Shown in pieces: positions 47,801 through 55,248 of a stretch of 64,000 nucleotides of DNA (position 1 is the stretch's first letter; each line of letters starts with the position of its first letter). Origin of the DNA: Balanoglossus misakiensis. Taxonomy: Eukaryota > Hemichordata. The notes beneath the pieces are model-generated. The model worked only from the letters and a program-made list of their open reading frames with translations, had not been told where the DNA came from and made no database searches. The DNA lies in assembly GCA_040954595.2 (NCBI GenBank), contig CM082596.2:10230001-10294000 (forward strand), written 5' to 3'. Position numbers and translations under genes: made by a program.

Positions 47801-50472
47801 AGTATCCCCATGAGACAATTTTGTCCACCCAGGTACAGTTGTGGTCTACCTTCTACTTTTTGATATTCAAATTAGCTGTTTCTAGTTACCCATCCTGTGA
47901 ATTGAAAGCTTTTTATGACTGTATCGCATAGCCTTGTCTTACCAGTGTCTACACAGTAGACTATTTATTTTCAAAACACATTCAAAACTTCTGTTTTGGT
48001 TGCAAAAAAGCCACTCTGTAAATGGAAAGACTCTTTGGATAATGCCACAGACTCATTAATCAAATTCAATTTTTAATGTGATTAATGTTGATAAGCCCTA
48101 AAACCTGATCCCTTCCAAATGTGAGTATGTGTGTTGAAAATGGGACTTTGAGAGTTGTAAGCTCAACATCGATTCAAAAATTGAAGTCATGAAGTAAAAA
48201 ATGTGGTTTTGAATACTGGCCTTGATAATGCTTCATATTAACTAGGTTTGTTACCCTTTTTGGACAGGCAACTTCACCACCAAAGATGACTTCTCAGCAT
48301 GTGCCAGCTGCTGCACTGAAAGCCACAGAGGGTGTCATGCAAATGGCAAATGCTAGTCAGTTCAGTAAGATGCCACAAATTGCTGCTGTGAATTCTATCA
48401 ACTCACAGCCACAGCAGAGATGGCCAGGTACAGATTCAAAGCCACAACGAGGTAGGTACAGTCAAACCTGTCTACAGTGGCCAGTCAAGGGACTTTCCTA
48501 AACTGGCATTTATAGACAGGTGGCTTCTATAGATAGGTCAGTTAATGTGCAATGTACATGTACATGAAATGAAACAAAGTTGCCACTATAATAGAGGTGG
48601 CCACAAACACAGATTTGACTGTCATATATGTTATGTTGCCATGGCAGTCATTTACCATTAGTTTGAATATACTTTGCCAAAACCTGAGGAAAAAATATTC
48701 AAGTTCCCCTTTTCGTATTCCCCTATCAATGGTATAATACAACAGTGTCATGGTAAAATTTTGTGACATTTTTGCTAACTGCTAAAGCCCAAGTAACATT
48801 GTTTTTTTCAGTATTTTTCAGCGAAGGAATTAACCCTAGTTTCTTGTTCTGCTATGGATAGCTTTATGAAATGTTCAGTCTTTAGCTTCTATACAAAACT
48901 TGTACATGAGTAATGGCCATTGTGAATATTAACCCTTACGCTGTCGAGTCCGTAGCAGAGCGCCCGATTTCCGGTGTGGGTAGAAGTCGAACGTTGGCGA
49001 GTGATGAATGACCTAAATGGTATGGATCGATATGATTCACCGACCCGCTGGAGTCTCTAGGCGTTTGCGTGCGCTTCGCTATAACGGGTTGACTTTGAAC
49101 TACCGTTTTGAGGGCAATATCTGTTAGGACAGGAAAGTCTCGACAGGGTTCTTTGCCTTGAACTACAAAGAGCACACTATCCTAAGAGGCACATTCCGCC
49201 GGTCATTCCCGACCCTGTGGAGACCGTTTTTTTGCGTCCGTCAAAAACGTACTTGGCATCGATGCATTGTTTACTATAACAGACGGTTCCACAACGACAT
49301 AGGGTATCGACCTTTTCGATGGCCAGCGGTGTCGGATGCACTCGTGGGTAGCACTGTTTGGGAAAGTGCGTTTTGGGATCGACTCGGGAAACATGACGAA
49401 ATGGTGCAATGGGGCCCGCAGAGCTTGCGGGATACCTATGACTGTGTCGGTACAACCCTGTGCCGTAAAAAATTTATAGCGTATTAACACCGTACTGAAC
49501 GTCAGTTTGCCGTGCGTAAGTAACCAACGTGTCGTTATCACAACGTCCGTGTGTGTCTCGTCTGAAGAAATGAGTCGTTATCACAACGTCCGTGTGTGTC
49601 TGGTCTGAAGAAATGAGTCGTTGTCGGGCGGCTGTAGAGTGGGACACTGTGCGCCAGTGTCTAGTCGTTCGCATTACGTGTCGAACTAACTCGTACCCTA
49701 CGGGAAAGTGGCAGGGGAAGGTGTGCCCGAACACCCCTGGCGGTACACCCTGGGTCCCCTACTGACAACTAATGGTGTCGTCGTTGTGACGTGATATGGC
49801 GTGTGCTAACACACTAACTTTATTTTCGTAAAAGTAAGCCTCGAAATGACGTTGACAGACGCTCCCCTCCCAGGGGAACGAACCCGATGACCCCACAACT
49901 TTTACCCGGTTAATTGTTGTTTGAGGTCCCGCCAACACGGGACTGTGCCAAACTTGAAGTCTAGCACGTTCAAAAGCAGCTAAAATGACCCTCCAAAAAC
50001 CCGATTTTCAGGCAAAAAGCCTGGTAATCCAGCGGGTGTAGAATGCCGGATTCTACATACACCGAAAAGGAGGCGGTCTCGTAACGACTCGGCAGCCCAA
50101 CGGGTTATGACCCCCGGTAGCAAGAGGGTTAAATGAACTCAGACGAGAATTCATTTTTCAACAATAACAATGCTGATCAATATATAAAACGCCTTTGTTT
50201 GAAAACCAAACTCTGAATAAATTCTTAATGTTTTACAGAGTAGAATAAAGTCTTACAGCTGATATCCAAAGTTAACATTGAAGTTATTGACGTTTTAATA
50301 CTACTGTGTTTACTTATCAGCAGGTATGCAGTCAACGATGCGAACAGGAGTGCAGTCAACACAACCGACAGTACCTAATGTGAGCGACAGCAAAAATCCA
50401 CCTGTCACCACTGGCACCAATGTTATTCCAACTCTGACACAGCCACAAGTACATGTACAAAACCAGTCATTG
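29792..50472 (+). CDS. MED25: MED25-like gene (Mediator subunit 25), split and damaged
   Basis: MED25 is a metazoan Mediator subunit whose N-terminal vWA domain docks on the complex and whose ACID domain binds activators. Recognisable exons are 29792-29890, 31973-32092, 43641-43794, 46211-46386 (plus its continuation to 46881), 47571-47832, 48268-48451 and 50324-50472. The first three translate to EGLSTALQLFDDMK, NSPPYPLP...YSGFT...LGE and RGVHFSIISPRKLPEL...DPHHMILLKG, which line up in order with vertebrate MED25 (EGLSTALQLFDDFK, NSPPYLLP, HFSIVSPRKLPAL, DPRHMVLVRG). Their boundaries also match as I recall the human gene. Later exons are S/T/P/Q-rich like the linker. The first vWA exons and the ACID domain were not found. 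Introns hold an 11 kb transposon and many MITEs. Phase breaks, an in-exon MITE and a TGA make it a possible pseudogene. Confidence 0.85.
30042..31058. mobile_element. MITE (GAAACCTG/CAGGTTTC ends) split by a nested TTAA element
   Basis: The left part (TTGAAACCTGCCTAGGAAGG, AGAGAGGTGTCC) and right part (AAAGGTGTCC, AGAGAGATGTC, GACAGGTTTCACTG) form an inverted pair. They are separated by an inserted element at 30105-30937. The outer element is a small non-autonomous DNA transposon in a MED25 intron. Confidence 0.65.
30105..30937. mobile_element. Nested TTAA-flanked element with AGGGACAAA ends
   Basis: TTAA (30105-30108 and 30934-30937) flanks ends reading AGGGACAAATTCTCTC and, inverted, AGGGACAAAGTCTCTC; both continue into CTCGCTGCCC. 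The TTAA target again suggests piggyBac-type mobilisation. Its right part (30690-30905) is an inverted copy of 27760-27930. A lone AGGGACAAAGTCGC end also follows a TTAA at 29631. No coding sequence is recognised. Confidence 0.65.
31169..31375. mobile_element. MITE, GTAAAACGG...CCGTTTTAC family (copy 1)
   Basis: The ends TGTAAAACGGGTTATTTTCG and CGAAAATAATCCGTTTTACA are inverted. The interior contains TTTCGCAAGC, TTTTTGCGAAA and GCGAACATTTCCTGTCAC. A diverged relative lies at 47348-47540 (GCGAACATTTCCTGTCACAG, CTGTTTTACAG). Non-coding. Confidence 0.7.
31373..31525. repeat. Perfect 30 bp inverted repeat
   Basis: Bases 31373-31402 (AATATTGAAGG through TTGATGAG) are repeated exactly in reverse complement at 31496-31525, with a loop of about 93 bp. 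The left arm abuts the preceding MITE. It may be a small independent foldback element. 31526-31972 has a partial TTAA MITE at about 31800-31908 and nothing else recognised. Confidence 0.85.
31973..32092 (+). CDS. MED25: MED25 exon, vWA domain (NSPPY...LGE)
   Basis: The acceptor is TTGTATACAG| and the donor GAG|GTAAGT. It reads in frame from its first base as RTNIETLYIDLNSPPYPLP, then INYSGFTVEQLAAMLGE, matching the MED25 segment around NSPPY and the Tyr-Ser-Gly motif. It ends in phase 0, which fits the next exon at 43641 exactly even though an 11 kb transposon separates them. An AATATA run near its start may hold a 2-base expansion. Confidence 0.88.
32380..33215. repeat. Left subterminal tandem repeats of the transposon
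   Basis: About eleven diverged copies of a ~75 bp unit contain TTGATTTTCTATAGAAGAG, ATATAGATTTCAATTGA and TTATAGATGTGTA (or TTATCGATGTGTA). Short palindromes recur: TTCTATAGAA, TCAATTGA and, in some units, ATCGAT. In CACTA elements such arrays are the binding platform of the accessory protein. 33216-33534 has no gene but carries the BEN-gene poly(A) signal. Confidence 0.9.
33441..33446 (-). terminator. Poly(A) signal of the BEN-domain gene
   Basis: AATAAA on the minus strand lies about 90 bases after the BEN-gene stop codon, a normal position for a cleavage and polyadenylation signal. Confidence 0.65.
33535..37364 (-). CDS. BEN-domain protein encoded by the transposon (7 exons)
   Basis: Exons, from the start: 37364-37175, 36833-36679, 36515-36380, 35883-35754, 35101-34974, 34277-34067, 33623-33535. 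Every junction is GT/AG and all phases agree, giving about 345 residues once one base is discounted. Residues 1-63 begin MKYALFDFYEEKSVEVG with an acidic stretch. About 64-115 ends in SEDDEDDYVP. About 116-205 is charged and coiled-coil-like (LRKLESKK, EIRELKEENAALRYSLRVLK). About 247-330 is a BEN domain: MTYDLMAVVFDRETLRTHSYSG and KPALDADKIRAIK, typical of the family, ending KHK-stop. BEN domains bind DNA. I infer an accessory protein for the transposase. Exon 3 has a 9-A run (36492-36500) where 8 would keep the frame. Confidence 0.88.
34536..34862. mobile_element. MITE in a BEN-gene intron
   Basis: The left end GACCAAAATAATTAAATTCT and the reverse complement of the right end, GGCCTAAGTAAGAAAATTCT, are related and both continue TTGTT.TGC. 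They match the ends of the 1.9 kb element at 43872-45750, so this is a short member of the same family nested in the larger transposon. ATAT adjoins both sides. Confidence 0.75.
37365..37803. promoter_or_regulatory. Divergent promoter region between BEN gene and transposase
   Basis: The two start codons face away from each other across 439 bp. A perfect 12 bp inverted pair, TGAATCAGCTGT (37448-37459) and ACAGCTGATTCA (37756-37767), sits near each end; each contains the E-box CAGCTG. The symmetric placement suggests shared control of both genes, perhaps by one factor. No TATA box is obvious. Confidence 0.6.
37804..41698 (+). CDS. tnp2-like (EnSpm/CACTA-type) transposase, 3 exons, two frame lesions
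   Basis: Exons are 37804-37914, 38471-38854 and 39482-41698, joined by GT/AG introns in phase 0, giving about 900 residues. Residues 1-37 (MSRVVRGPYKCYLN, IPKRTLFRWR) are basic. 38-165 are acidic and Ser/Asp-rich. About 232-262 is a Cys/His cluster (CKKHFYCCSC...CGSC), probably zinc-binding. The core carries CDGVPAFKSS (Asp ~330), FVPDYLHCVLLGVV (Asp ~510) and FESHNG (Glu ~674), a plausible DDE triad of the tnp2 family. The frame is lost at a 6-T run (40776-40781; five would keep it) and at ATAT in CGGATATAAG (one AT too many, 41238-41241). Apart from these the reading is continuous to the stop, so the copy is young or the lesions are sequencing errors. Confidence 0.87.
37951..38084. repeat. 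Strong hairpin in transposase intron 1
   Basis: Two arms of about 60 bp pair with few mismatches. The left arm has GCTTGCTGCAG, TTCCGTAGCC, TTCCTCGATGTGTGTG and TTACGGAA; the right arm has the complements in reverse order, with a loop of about 10 bases (AGGTGCCCC). The left arm carries an extra CTGCAG. It may be a nested foldback MITE or a structured intronic RNA. Confidence 0.85.
41834..41839 (+). terminator. Poly(A) signal of the transposase
   Basis: AATAAA lies about 135 bases after the transposase stop codon at 41698 and is the first consensus signal downstream. Confidence 0.6.
42023..43230. repeat. Right subterminal tandem repeats, ~200 bp unit
   Basis: Six units begin at about 42023, 42222, 42422, 42622, 42822 and 43022, then a partial unit at about 43212. 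Each has TTTTTCAATAGAAAATCTAT followed by TGACGGCAATAG, AGTGGATTTTTGTTAAAATA and TGTGCACACATTTGC. TCAATAG...CTATTGA forms a dyad in every unit, and CTATTGA also occurs in the left array. Short open frames repeat with the units and are not genes. Confidence 0.93.
43641..43794 (+). CDS. MED25: MED25 exon, end of vWA domain (HFSIISPRKLPEL)
   Basis: The acceptor is TTTTCACAG| and the donor GCAG|GTAGGT. It starts in phase 0, fitting the GAG end at 32092, and reads RGVHFSIISPRKLPELQKL, then DYAADPHHMILLKGYQLAG, the clearest MED25 match in the window. It ends in phase 1, fitting 46211. This exon shows that the transposon at 32240-43368 is intronic. Confidence 0.92.
43872..45750. mobile_element. 1.9 kb DNA element with GGCCAAAGTAAGTAAATTCT ends
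   Basis: The left end GGCCAAAGTAAGTAAATTCT, continuing TTGTTTTGCGTCC, is repeated exactly in reverse complement at the right end (about 45718-45750), giving a ~33 bp terminal inverted repeat. The interior has a CpG-rich part (44040-44300), a nested element and a G13 run near 45061, but no recognisable transposase. No clear target duplication. It lies 77 bp after the MED25 exon. Confidence 0.85.
44484..44818. mobile_element. Nested foldback MITE with 7 bp direct repeats
   Basis: The ends CACAGGGGGCTCTCCCTCCG and its complement begin arms of about 105-125 bp that also contain TTTGTTTGTTG, TATTGATTGGCATAATAAAT and CATGT.AGGTATA. GTTTGAT directly flanks both sides (44477-44483 and 44819-44825). 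The CAGGG-type ends and short direct repeat suggest an hAT-like origin; hAT elements usually give 8 bp. Inner motifs TATTCAACGGTCAGGGTTAG are also inverted. Confidence 0.85.
46211..46386 (+). CDS. MED25: MED25 linker exon, 5' part (Ser/Thr-rich)
   Basis: The acceptor is TGTGTTTCAG|; it continues the phase-1 codon of 43794 and reads EKSVSSGDTKEVAIDKP, then a Ser/Thr-rich run to NPLKSN. A MITE follows at once. In the uninterrupted reading, frame and composition continue across the element as KSTVGSSSP to a donor at 46881 (CCAG|GTAAAG) in phase 1, which fits 47571. AAT|GTTAGT at the MITE edge could act as a donor. Confidence 0.7.
46391..46853. mobile_element. MULE-like MITE inserted in a MED25 coding exon
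   Basis: Terminal inverted repeats of ~150-159 bp (46391-46540 and 46695-46853) start GTCTCGGTTACCCAGA and end at TGACCCGGGTCA, surrounding an unrelated 154 bp centre. Near-identical 10 bp copies AAATCAAATG (46378-46387) and AAATCAACTG (46854-46863) flank it, with three extra bases on the left, so this is a 9-10 bp target duplication. Long TIRs plus 9-10 bp duplications are typical of Mutator-like MITEs. The insertion introduces stops and breaks the exon unless spliced out. Confidence 0.88.
46854..46881 (+). CDS. MED25: MED25 linker exon, 3' remainder after the MITE
   Basis: This short tail runs from the duplicated target to the donor CCAG|GTAAAG. In the host frame it reads KSTVGSSSP plus one base, Ser/Pro-rich like the rest of the linker. 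Removing the MITE exactly at its own edges via GTTAGT...CCGAG would put it in another frame. An acceptor at GAAGAAG|CAA (46828-46829) would restore the host frame with a few MITE-derived codons. Confidence 0.5.
47348..47540. mobile_element. MITE, GTAAAACGG family (copy 2, diverged)
   Basis: It shares TGCGAACATTTCCTGTCACA and CTGTTTTACAGTA with 31169-31375 and has a degraded inverted left end (CTGTCTTACAGG). 46882-47347 otherwise has nothing recognised. Confidence 0.55.
47571..47832 (+). CDS. MED25: MED25 linker exon, Gln/Pro/Ser-rich, with in-frame TGA
   Basis: The acceptor is TTTACTGCAG| and the donor CCCAG|GTACAG. In the phase expected from 46881 it reads DATPTIHLLPGRPSQI, then TGA, then SQSPQQLSSSQQK, QPSQPQMQGQGQ and VTVSSIPMRQFCPP. 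That is Mediator-like low complexity on both sides of the stop, so TGA is a mutation or error rather than a wrong frame. It ends in phase 2, while the next exon reads from phase 0, a second inconsistency. 47833-48267 is intron without features. Confidence 0.65.
48268..48451 (+). CDS. MED25: MED25 linker exon
   Basis: The acceptor is TTTTTGGACAG| and the donor CGAG|GTAGGT. It reads ATSPPKMTSQHVPAAALKAT, then MANASQFSKMPQ, AAVNSINSQPQQRWPG and DSKPQR, ending in phase 1, which agrees with 50324. Composition matches the Gln-rich linker. No domain is recognised. Confidence 0.65.
48455..48626. mobile_element. MITE, ACAGTCAAACCTGTCT family
   Basis: ACAGTCAAACCTGTCTACAG and, inverted, ACAGTCAAATCTGTGTTTGT mark the ends, with GGCCA.TCAAGGGAC inside. 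Relatives are at 55501-55690 and about 59906-60098. It begins just after the MED25 donor. Confidence 0.7.
48929..50132. mobile_element. 1.2 kb GC/CpG-rich TTAA-flanked element
   Basis: TTAA at 48929-48932 and 50129-50132 bounds a block much richer in GC and CpG than its neighbours. The ends CCCTTACGCTG and, inverted, CCCTCTTGCTA are weakly similar. A ~48 bp direct repeat (ATGAGTCGTTATCACAACGT in part) lies at 49520-49620. Open frames occur on both strands with no recognised domain. It is best read as a non-autonomous piggyBac-type element acquired from elsewhere. Confidence 0.7.
50324..50472 (+). CDS. MED25: MED25 linker exon, Thr/Gln-rich
   Basis: It reads GMQSTMRTGVQSTQPTVPNV, then SDSKNPPVTTGTN and PTLTQPQVHVQNQSL to the donor TTG|GTATGT, ending in phase 0. 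The acceptor is CAGCAG| (50318-50323), a NAGNAG site, and both choices keep the frame (one adds Ala). This is the last exon I assign to MED25 with its phase matched. 50133-50323 and 50473-50868 hold no other recognised feature. Confidence 0.65.
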
Positions 50473-50868
50473 GTATGTTATGTTATGAGCTGAGTTATAA
50501 TACCCACCTATCCCTTTTGCCTGGCAAGTGACAGTTTATCACTTTTCAGTATTTCAATGGAACTGTATTTGGATAATTTGTTACCTAACATGACATCAGA
50601 AGATGGCAGCTTGATGTCTTAACTGAGGACATTGGATGACCAGTAGATAAAGATTTTCTTTGATATCAATGACATCAGACGCAGTTCCGTTGGCATTCAA
50701 ATTTCCAGCTGACGGGGAATTTCAGCAACGTGGTGCAAATGACGACTGTGCAGATGAATACCAAGATGCTGTTGAGGCACCATGCCTGATACATATTACC
50801 TGTCTGGTGGTACTAAAGTATAAACACATCCGGAAAAAAATATTTTACGGGATACCAATTGAGACTAA

Positions 50869-51512
50869 TAGAATCTCACATTCCCAAGGACCTGTGATCA
50901 TATTTCTCACATGAGTTGGGGATTTTTGTCCCACACGAGCCGCAGGCGAGTGTGGGACAAAAAATCCCCAACGAGTGTGAGAAATACGATCCCAGGTCCT
51001 TGGTGTGTGAGATTCTTTTTCTCACACGACCAGAAATTTGCAATATTAACGTTTATTTACAATAAAAGGACTAAATCTATAAAATACCAACTGATAACTG
51101 CATGACCAGTCATATATTGATCCGCCCCTCAAAATATAGTCCCCATTTCATCACGAGTTTACAGTACACACATGCTATAAAAATGTGCTCAACACATTTT
51201 AATATGGAGATTGTTTCCAGTGGTATAAATTCAAGCGATATCTAGAAAATACAACCGTGTTTTTTAGTCTGTCGCCAACCACGTACACCACTGTCGTCTG
51301 CACATGACCTGATCACATTGTAGTTCAGGTTTGTGTACAACACATCACACAATTGGATAATATTTGTTCGTTCTGAGGGGTATGAATATCATTATCCAAT
51401 CAGAGCTCGTGTCAGATAACAGTTGTCTGTGTGCGCATTAACACAGAGTGTGGGATCAATTTGATCCCACACTCTCTATCCCACACTCCCAGCGGCCAGG
51501 AGTGTGAGAAAA
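50869..51512. mobile_element. Foldback MITE, CTCACACTCC family (copy 2)
   Basis: It begins AATCTCACATTCCCAAGGAC, contains the near-perfect inverted pair GGACCTG.GATC and GATCCCAGGTCC around TCCCACACGAGCCGCAGGCG, and ends in CTCCCAGCGGCCAGGAGTGT. Its interior is longer and more diverged than in the other copies. Confidence 0.8.
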
Positions 51513-51639
51513 ATTATTCCCATCTTGTTATAAATCTGAGCCCAGGTGTCTTTGGTGTGAGATTCCAGTAGTCAAGAGTAGGCTTACCTTGAATAATGTA
51601 ATGCTTGTAAATAATTTATAATTTCTTCTTACCCTCCAG

Positions 51640-51758
51640 ATATGAATGTCACAGTGGTGGAAATGCGTGCCAACACTATTGTCAGAATACCCATGGTAGT
51701 TATCTCTGCGCTTGCAGACCAGGATTCTATCTGCTGGAGGATGGCTATGCATGTGGCG
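51640..51758 (+). pseudogene. EGF-CA exon A1, frameshifted
   Basis: The acceptor is CCCTCCAG| and the donor GGCG|GTATGT. The domain reads ECHSGGNACQHYCQNTHG, then SYLCACRPGFYLLEDGYACG, an EGF repeat. Compared with its duplicate at 56826, four bases of the ATGAATGAATG start are missing, so the phase-1 splice frame does not reach the cysteines. No specific EGF gene can be named. Confidence 0.75.
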
Positions 51759-52430
51759 GTATGTAACTGTGGATATTGATCTCTTCTGTGGCTACACTGT
51801 TTGGGGATTGTATATTGCTATGGTTACAATCAGCTAAACACACATCCTGTCAGTCAATTGCACACATTTTAAAATTTGAAATCAACCGCACACTCGTACT
51901 GAACACATGTTTGTTGAAATTGTATCTCAGAATTTTTCCATTTATAATTATGCATAATATAAACAAATTAACAAATGTGAAATTTTATCTTTGAAAATTT
52001 GTTTGCAAGGGTGAAAAAGTAATCTGTTTTTTTAAAAATCAGACAAAGTTTTGCTGACAGGGTACACGAGTTTCAGGGGATTTTGTTAAAATGAGATTGA
52101 TAGAGAGTGTTAAAATTCTTAGATTATGAGATTGCCATGGATATTGAGGACTTTGATGTAAAAACAATTAATTGATCAAGAAATATGTGGTTAAGTATAT
52201 GTGTCATCAACCTCACACTATACTATAAGACTGTCTGATATATTTATGCACAAGTACAATGTATTTTCACTACTTATATGCATAACTCAATCAAATTAAC
52301 ATAATTTATCGACCTATAGCTAAATAAATTACCACAGCAAAGAATAAATATACACTTAGAAAATTCATATAGTTTTCATCTCATTTTAAAGACATTATAA
52401 ATGCTTCTCCGAGGGGTACAGTAATTTTTA

Positions 52431-52985
52431 GGGTAAGCCTAATTCAAGATTCACGTTTCAAGATTCACGTTTCACGTTCCACAGCCCAAGATTCATATTC
52501 TGATTCAGATTCTAGTCTTGTCTAATATGTTTATGCTGCCGTAACCAGGGGTGCGTACGATTGTTTATTGTCCTTGATCCCTGCCCAAGCAAGGTTCCCC
52601 AAATATTCTGTTCGATTAACGCGTGACGTCATTGTCGGGTATCTCTTCAAGTTCAGTTTCAACAACATTTTTCAAAGAGAGATGCACCCTATTTATTATT
52701 TTCTAACACATGAATGACCCTAGGCCTGAGATCGCACCATGGCCGGCAATCTTGGTATTCACAGATACTTTTAAGCGTAATTCTGATATAATTGATAGGT
52801 TTAGGTATATTTTACAACCAATAACTTAAGCAAAGGACTAATTCCTATATTCTGAATCAAGTGAAAGTAATATTGTAGATGGCGAAAGGACGTGACAAGA
52901 CTCGAATCTGAATCAGAATATGAATCTTGGGCTGTGGAACTTGAAACGTGAAACTTGAAACGTGAATCTTGAATTAGGCTTACCC
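52431..52985. mobile_element. MULE-like MITE with 9 bp target duplication
   Basis: The ends GGGTAAGCCTAATTCAAGAT and the exact complement begin arms of ~95 bp (also CACGTTTC, CACAGCCCAAGATTCATATT). The 9 bp duplication TAATTTTTA flanks it exactly (52422-52430 and 52986-52994). The duplicate is at 57614-58158 with the same flanks, so it inserted before the segmental duplication. Confidence 0.92.
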
Positions 52986-53094
52986 TAATTTTTAATGGGT
53001 ATATTCTTGATAACTCATCACCATGAATGATCATTTCAAAACTTAACAAGGCATATGGCTAAAGAGGATTCAGTGTTTGTGCACCTTCTATCTG

Positions 53095-53361
53095 CTATGC
53101 TGGATCTATTGACAGTTTTCAAAGGGGTTTAAAGACTCGTCTTTTTATTCAGTACTTTCTATTTCATTCCATTGCTTTTTTGGTTAATAGGGACTGTCTT
53201 TCAGAACTCTTTGGTTTGTTTCGTGTTTTTAAGTGTAATTTATTATCCTTTAAGCTTTCACTTGTTTTCTAATTTTATTATTTTCTGTAGAAAATGCACT
53301 GAGATGTATGTGTATTATGTTTGTCAGGAAATAAATAATAATAAAATTAAAAATAATAAAC
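53095..53361 (+). mobile_element. LINE 3' end (CR1/L2-like) with AATAA-rich tail
   Basis: The frame SIDSFQRGLKTRLFIQYF matches the extreme C terminus of CR1/L2-type reverse transcriptases (S..SFK..LKT.LF). A short 3' sequence and an AATAATAA-rich tail (53329-53361) follow. The tail ends 15 bases before the next EGF exon. A duplicate is at 58268-58534. Confidence 0.6.
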
Positions 53362-53376
53362 TATCTTTGATTTCAG

Positions 53377-53493
53377 ATGTCAATGAATGTATGGAGAGAG
53401 CAGATCTTTGTGAAGGCCAGTGTGTGAATACAGCAGGCTCTTTTTATTGCACTTGTGTTGTGGGATATTGATTGGTCAATGGAGAGTGTACAG
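53377..53493 (+). pseudogene. EGF-CA exon A2 with in-frame TGA
   Basis: The acceptor is TGATTTCAG| and the donor ACAG|GTAAGA, a symmetric phase 1-1 exon. It reads DVNECMERADLCEGQCVNT, AGSFYCTCVVGY, then TGA (53469-53471), then LVNGECTG. The calcium-binding DxNEC start and six cysteines are present; only the stop is wrong. Confidence 0.8.
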
Positions 53494-53929
53494 GTAAGAC
53501 CAGCACAATATGTGGGCAACGAAAGGTCCTGTATCTGTAACTTTTGAATTTTTATTCAATATTATTCTGGGTGTCACCCATCATTTCTTGTTCAGCTCGG
53601 TGAAGCTAGGTAAGCAATGTTGTTATTGTTTAAACATTGTATTCAAGCCTGGGTCTGGACTTGGATGCAATTTGTCAATAATAACAGTGATTGGTAACTG
53701 CATGTTTACATAACTGGCTAACTGTTAAAGAGACCAGCTGTTCTTTTTGCTGTGTGTACAGTACACATGCCATTGGCAGCTTATGGCTCAGTCAGTGTTT
53801 GCCTGTTGATTTCTCTATGTGTGTGTGTCTGTATATGTACTCCGGTGTAGACTTTTTTATTGTGTTATCCCTGAATGGGACCACTGTGTCCTTAACGCGA
53901 TGTTTTACACTCAGCAGCGATAGTTTGTC

Positions 53930-54385
53930 TAACACGAGCCAAAATATCCCCAACTCGTCTGAGAAATCTTATCCCAGGTCCTAAGGTTGTGAGACTAATA
54001 GAATCTCACACTCCCAAGGACTTGGGATCATATTTCTCACATGTGTTGAGGATTTTCTGTCCCAAACAAGCTGCAGGCGAATGTGGGACAAGATATCCCC
54101 GACGAGTGTGAGAAATACGATCCCAGGTCCTTGGTGATTAGTTTTCTCACACGGTCACAAATTAGCCAAATTCGTTAAATAAATGACTCTTGAACTGTCA
54201 TCTGGTACATTGTAGATTCAGTATCGCGTCATTGGATAACATTTAGCACATGTTGTTAAAGAACTCTTTGTCATCCAATCAGCGCTCGCATCATATACAG
54301 CTCTCGATTCAGTGAGAATGTGGGATTGATTTGTTCTCACACTCTGATCCAACACTCTCAGCATGCCAGGAGTGTGAGAATCTAT
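53930..54385. mobile_element. Foldback MITE, CTCACACTCC family (copy 3)
   Basis: It has the same layout as 26096-26555: CCCAAGGAC, TCCCCGACGAGTGTGAG, AAATTAGCCAAATTCGTTAA, CATTGGATAACATTTAGC, then AGCGCTCGCATCATATACAG, in the opposite orientation. It lies between EGF exons A2 and A3. 53494-53929 and 54386-54701 have nothing else recognised. Confidence 0.85.
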
Positions 54386-54701
54386 TACGAGTTTGAAATC
54401 TTAGGTGAAGAGTTTATCAATTTCACTGCCAACCCTGTAGGGCATTCTGGGATATGTGCTCATGCCAAAGCACAAACAGCCATGACCTGACAGCTCAGTT
54501 TGTAAATCATTTCTACAAATCCACAAAGAGACTCAAAGTTTAGAAAAGTTGTGTCTGTTAGAAATATTAGAAATATTACTGTTAATACTTAATTTCAAAG
54601 CCATGTGAATTTGTTCACTTTAATAGGGAAATTTTTAAAGGAAGGGAGGATTGGTATTGACTTGAATAATTACAATGGATGTTTTTGTTCTCTATTTTCA
54701 G

Positions 54702-54824
54702 ATGTGAATAATGAGTGTTCAGATTCTGTTTGTGCTGGAGGGTGTCTCAATGCAGAGGGTGGATTCAGCTGTAATTGTGGTGATGATGGTTTCTCTCTGA
54801 GTGCAGATCATGTCAATTGTTTAG
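54702..54824 (+). CDS. EGF-CA exon A3, intact
   Basis: The acceptor is CTATTTTCAG| and the donor TTAG|GTAAGT, phase 1-1, 41 codons. It reads DVNNECSDSVCAGGCLNAEG, then GFSCNCGDDGFSLSADHVNC. All six cysteines are present with no stop. It is the only complete, undamaged EGF exon in copy A and is absent from copy B. Confidence 0.75.
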
Positions 54825-55248
54825 GTAAGTTTTTTTTGAGTGGGGAGGGGATAGACCAACAATTGCTTTGCATTTCCTGCCTCAAAAGGGCGCTTACACA
54901 AGTTGTAAGTGGCAAAGATTACAGCGAGTCACCATGTAAAAAAAATAATAAATAAAAGTTATCAGGCACTTTCCAAAGTTACACATTTAGAAAAAAATGA
55001 GTTTGTTGTCTCATGTGTGATATTTTTGGCTAACAAAACACTAGCGTCTAATGTGGTTACTACATTGTTTGTTTATCAGTATACAGTACTGGTACATATA
55101 AACATATGATATGACCAAGTTATATGCCAGATGATATTTATCAAGTTTCACACAATTTTGCTCTCTTGTATATTTTTTTCAAAGCCAACTGTACATGTAA
55201 TTCAGATGTATTCATTCAAACACAATGTATCATATTTGTGTTTTCAAG

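Noticed and set aside
49158-49734. Open frames of 86-112 codons in the GC-rich TTAA element
   Set aside because: Several overlap on both strands, as expected by chance in CpG-rich DNA; no transposase motif seen.
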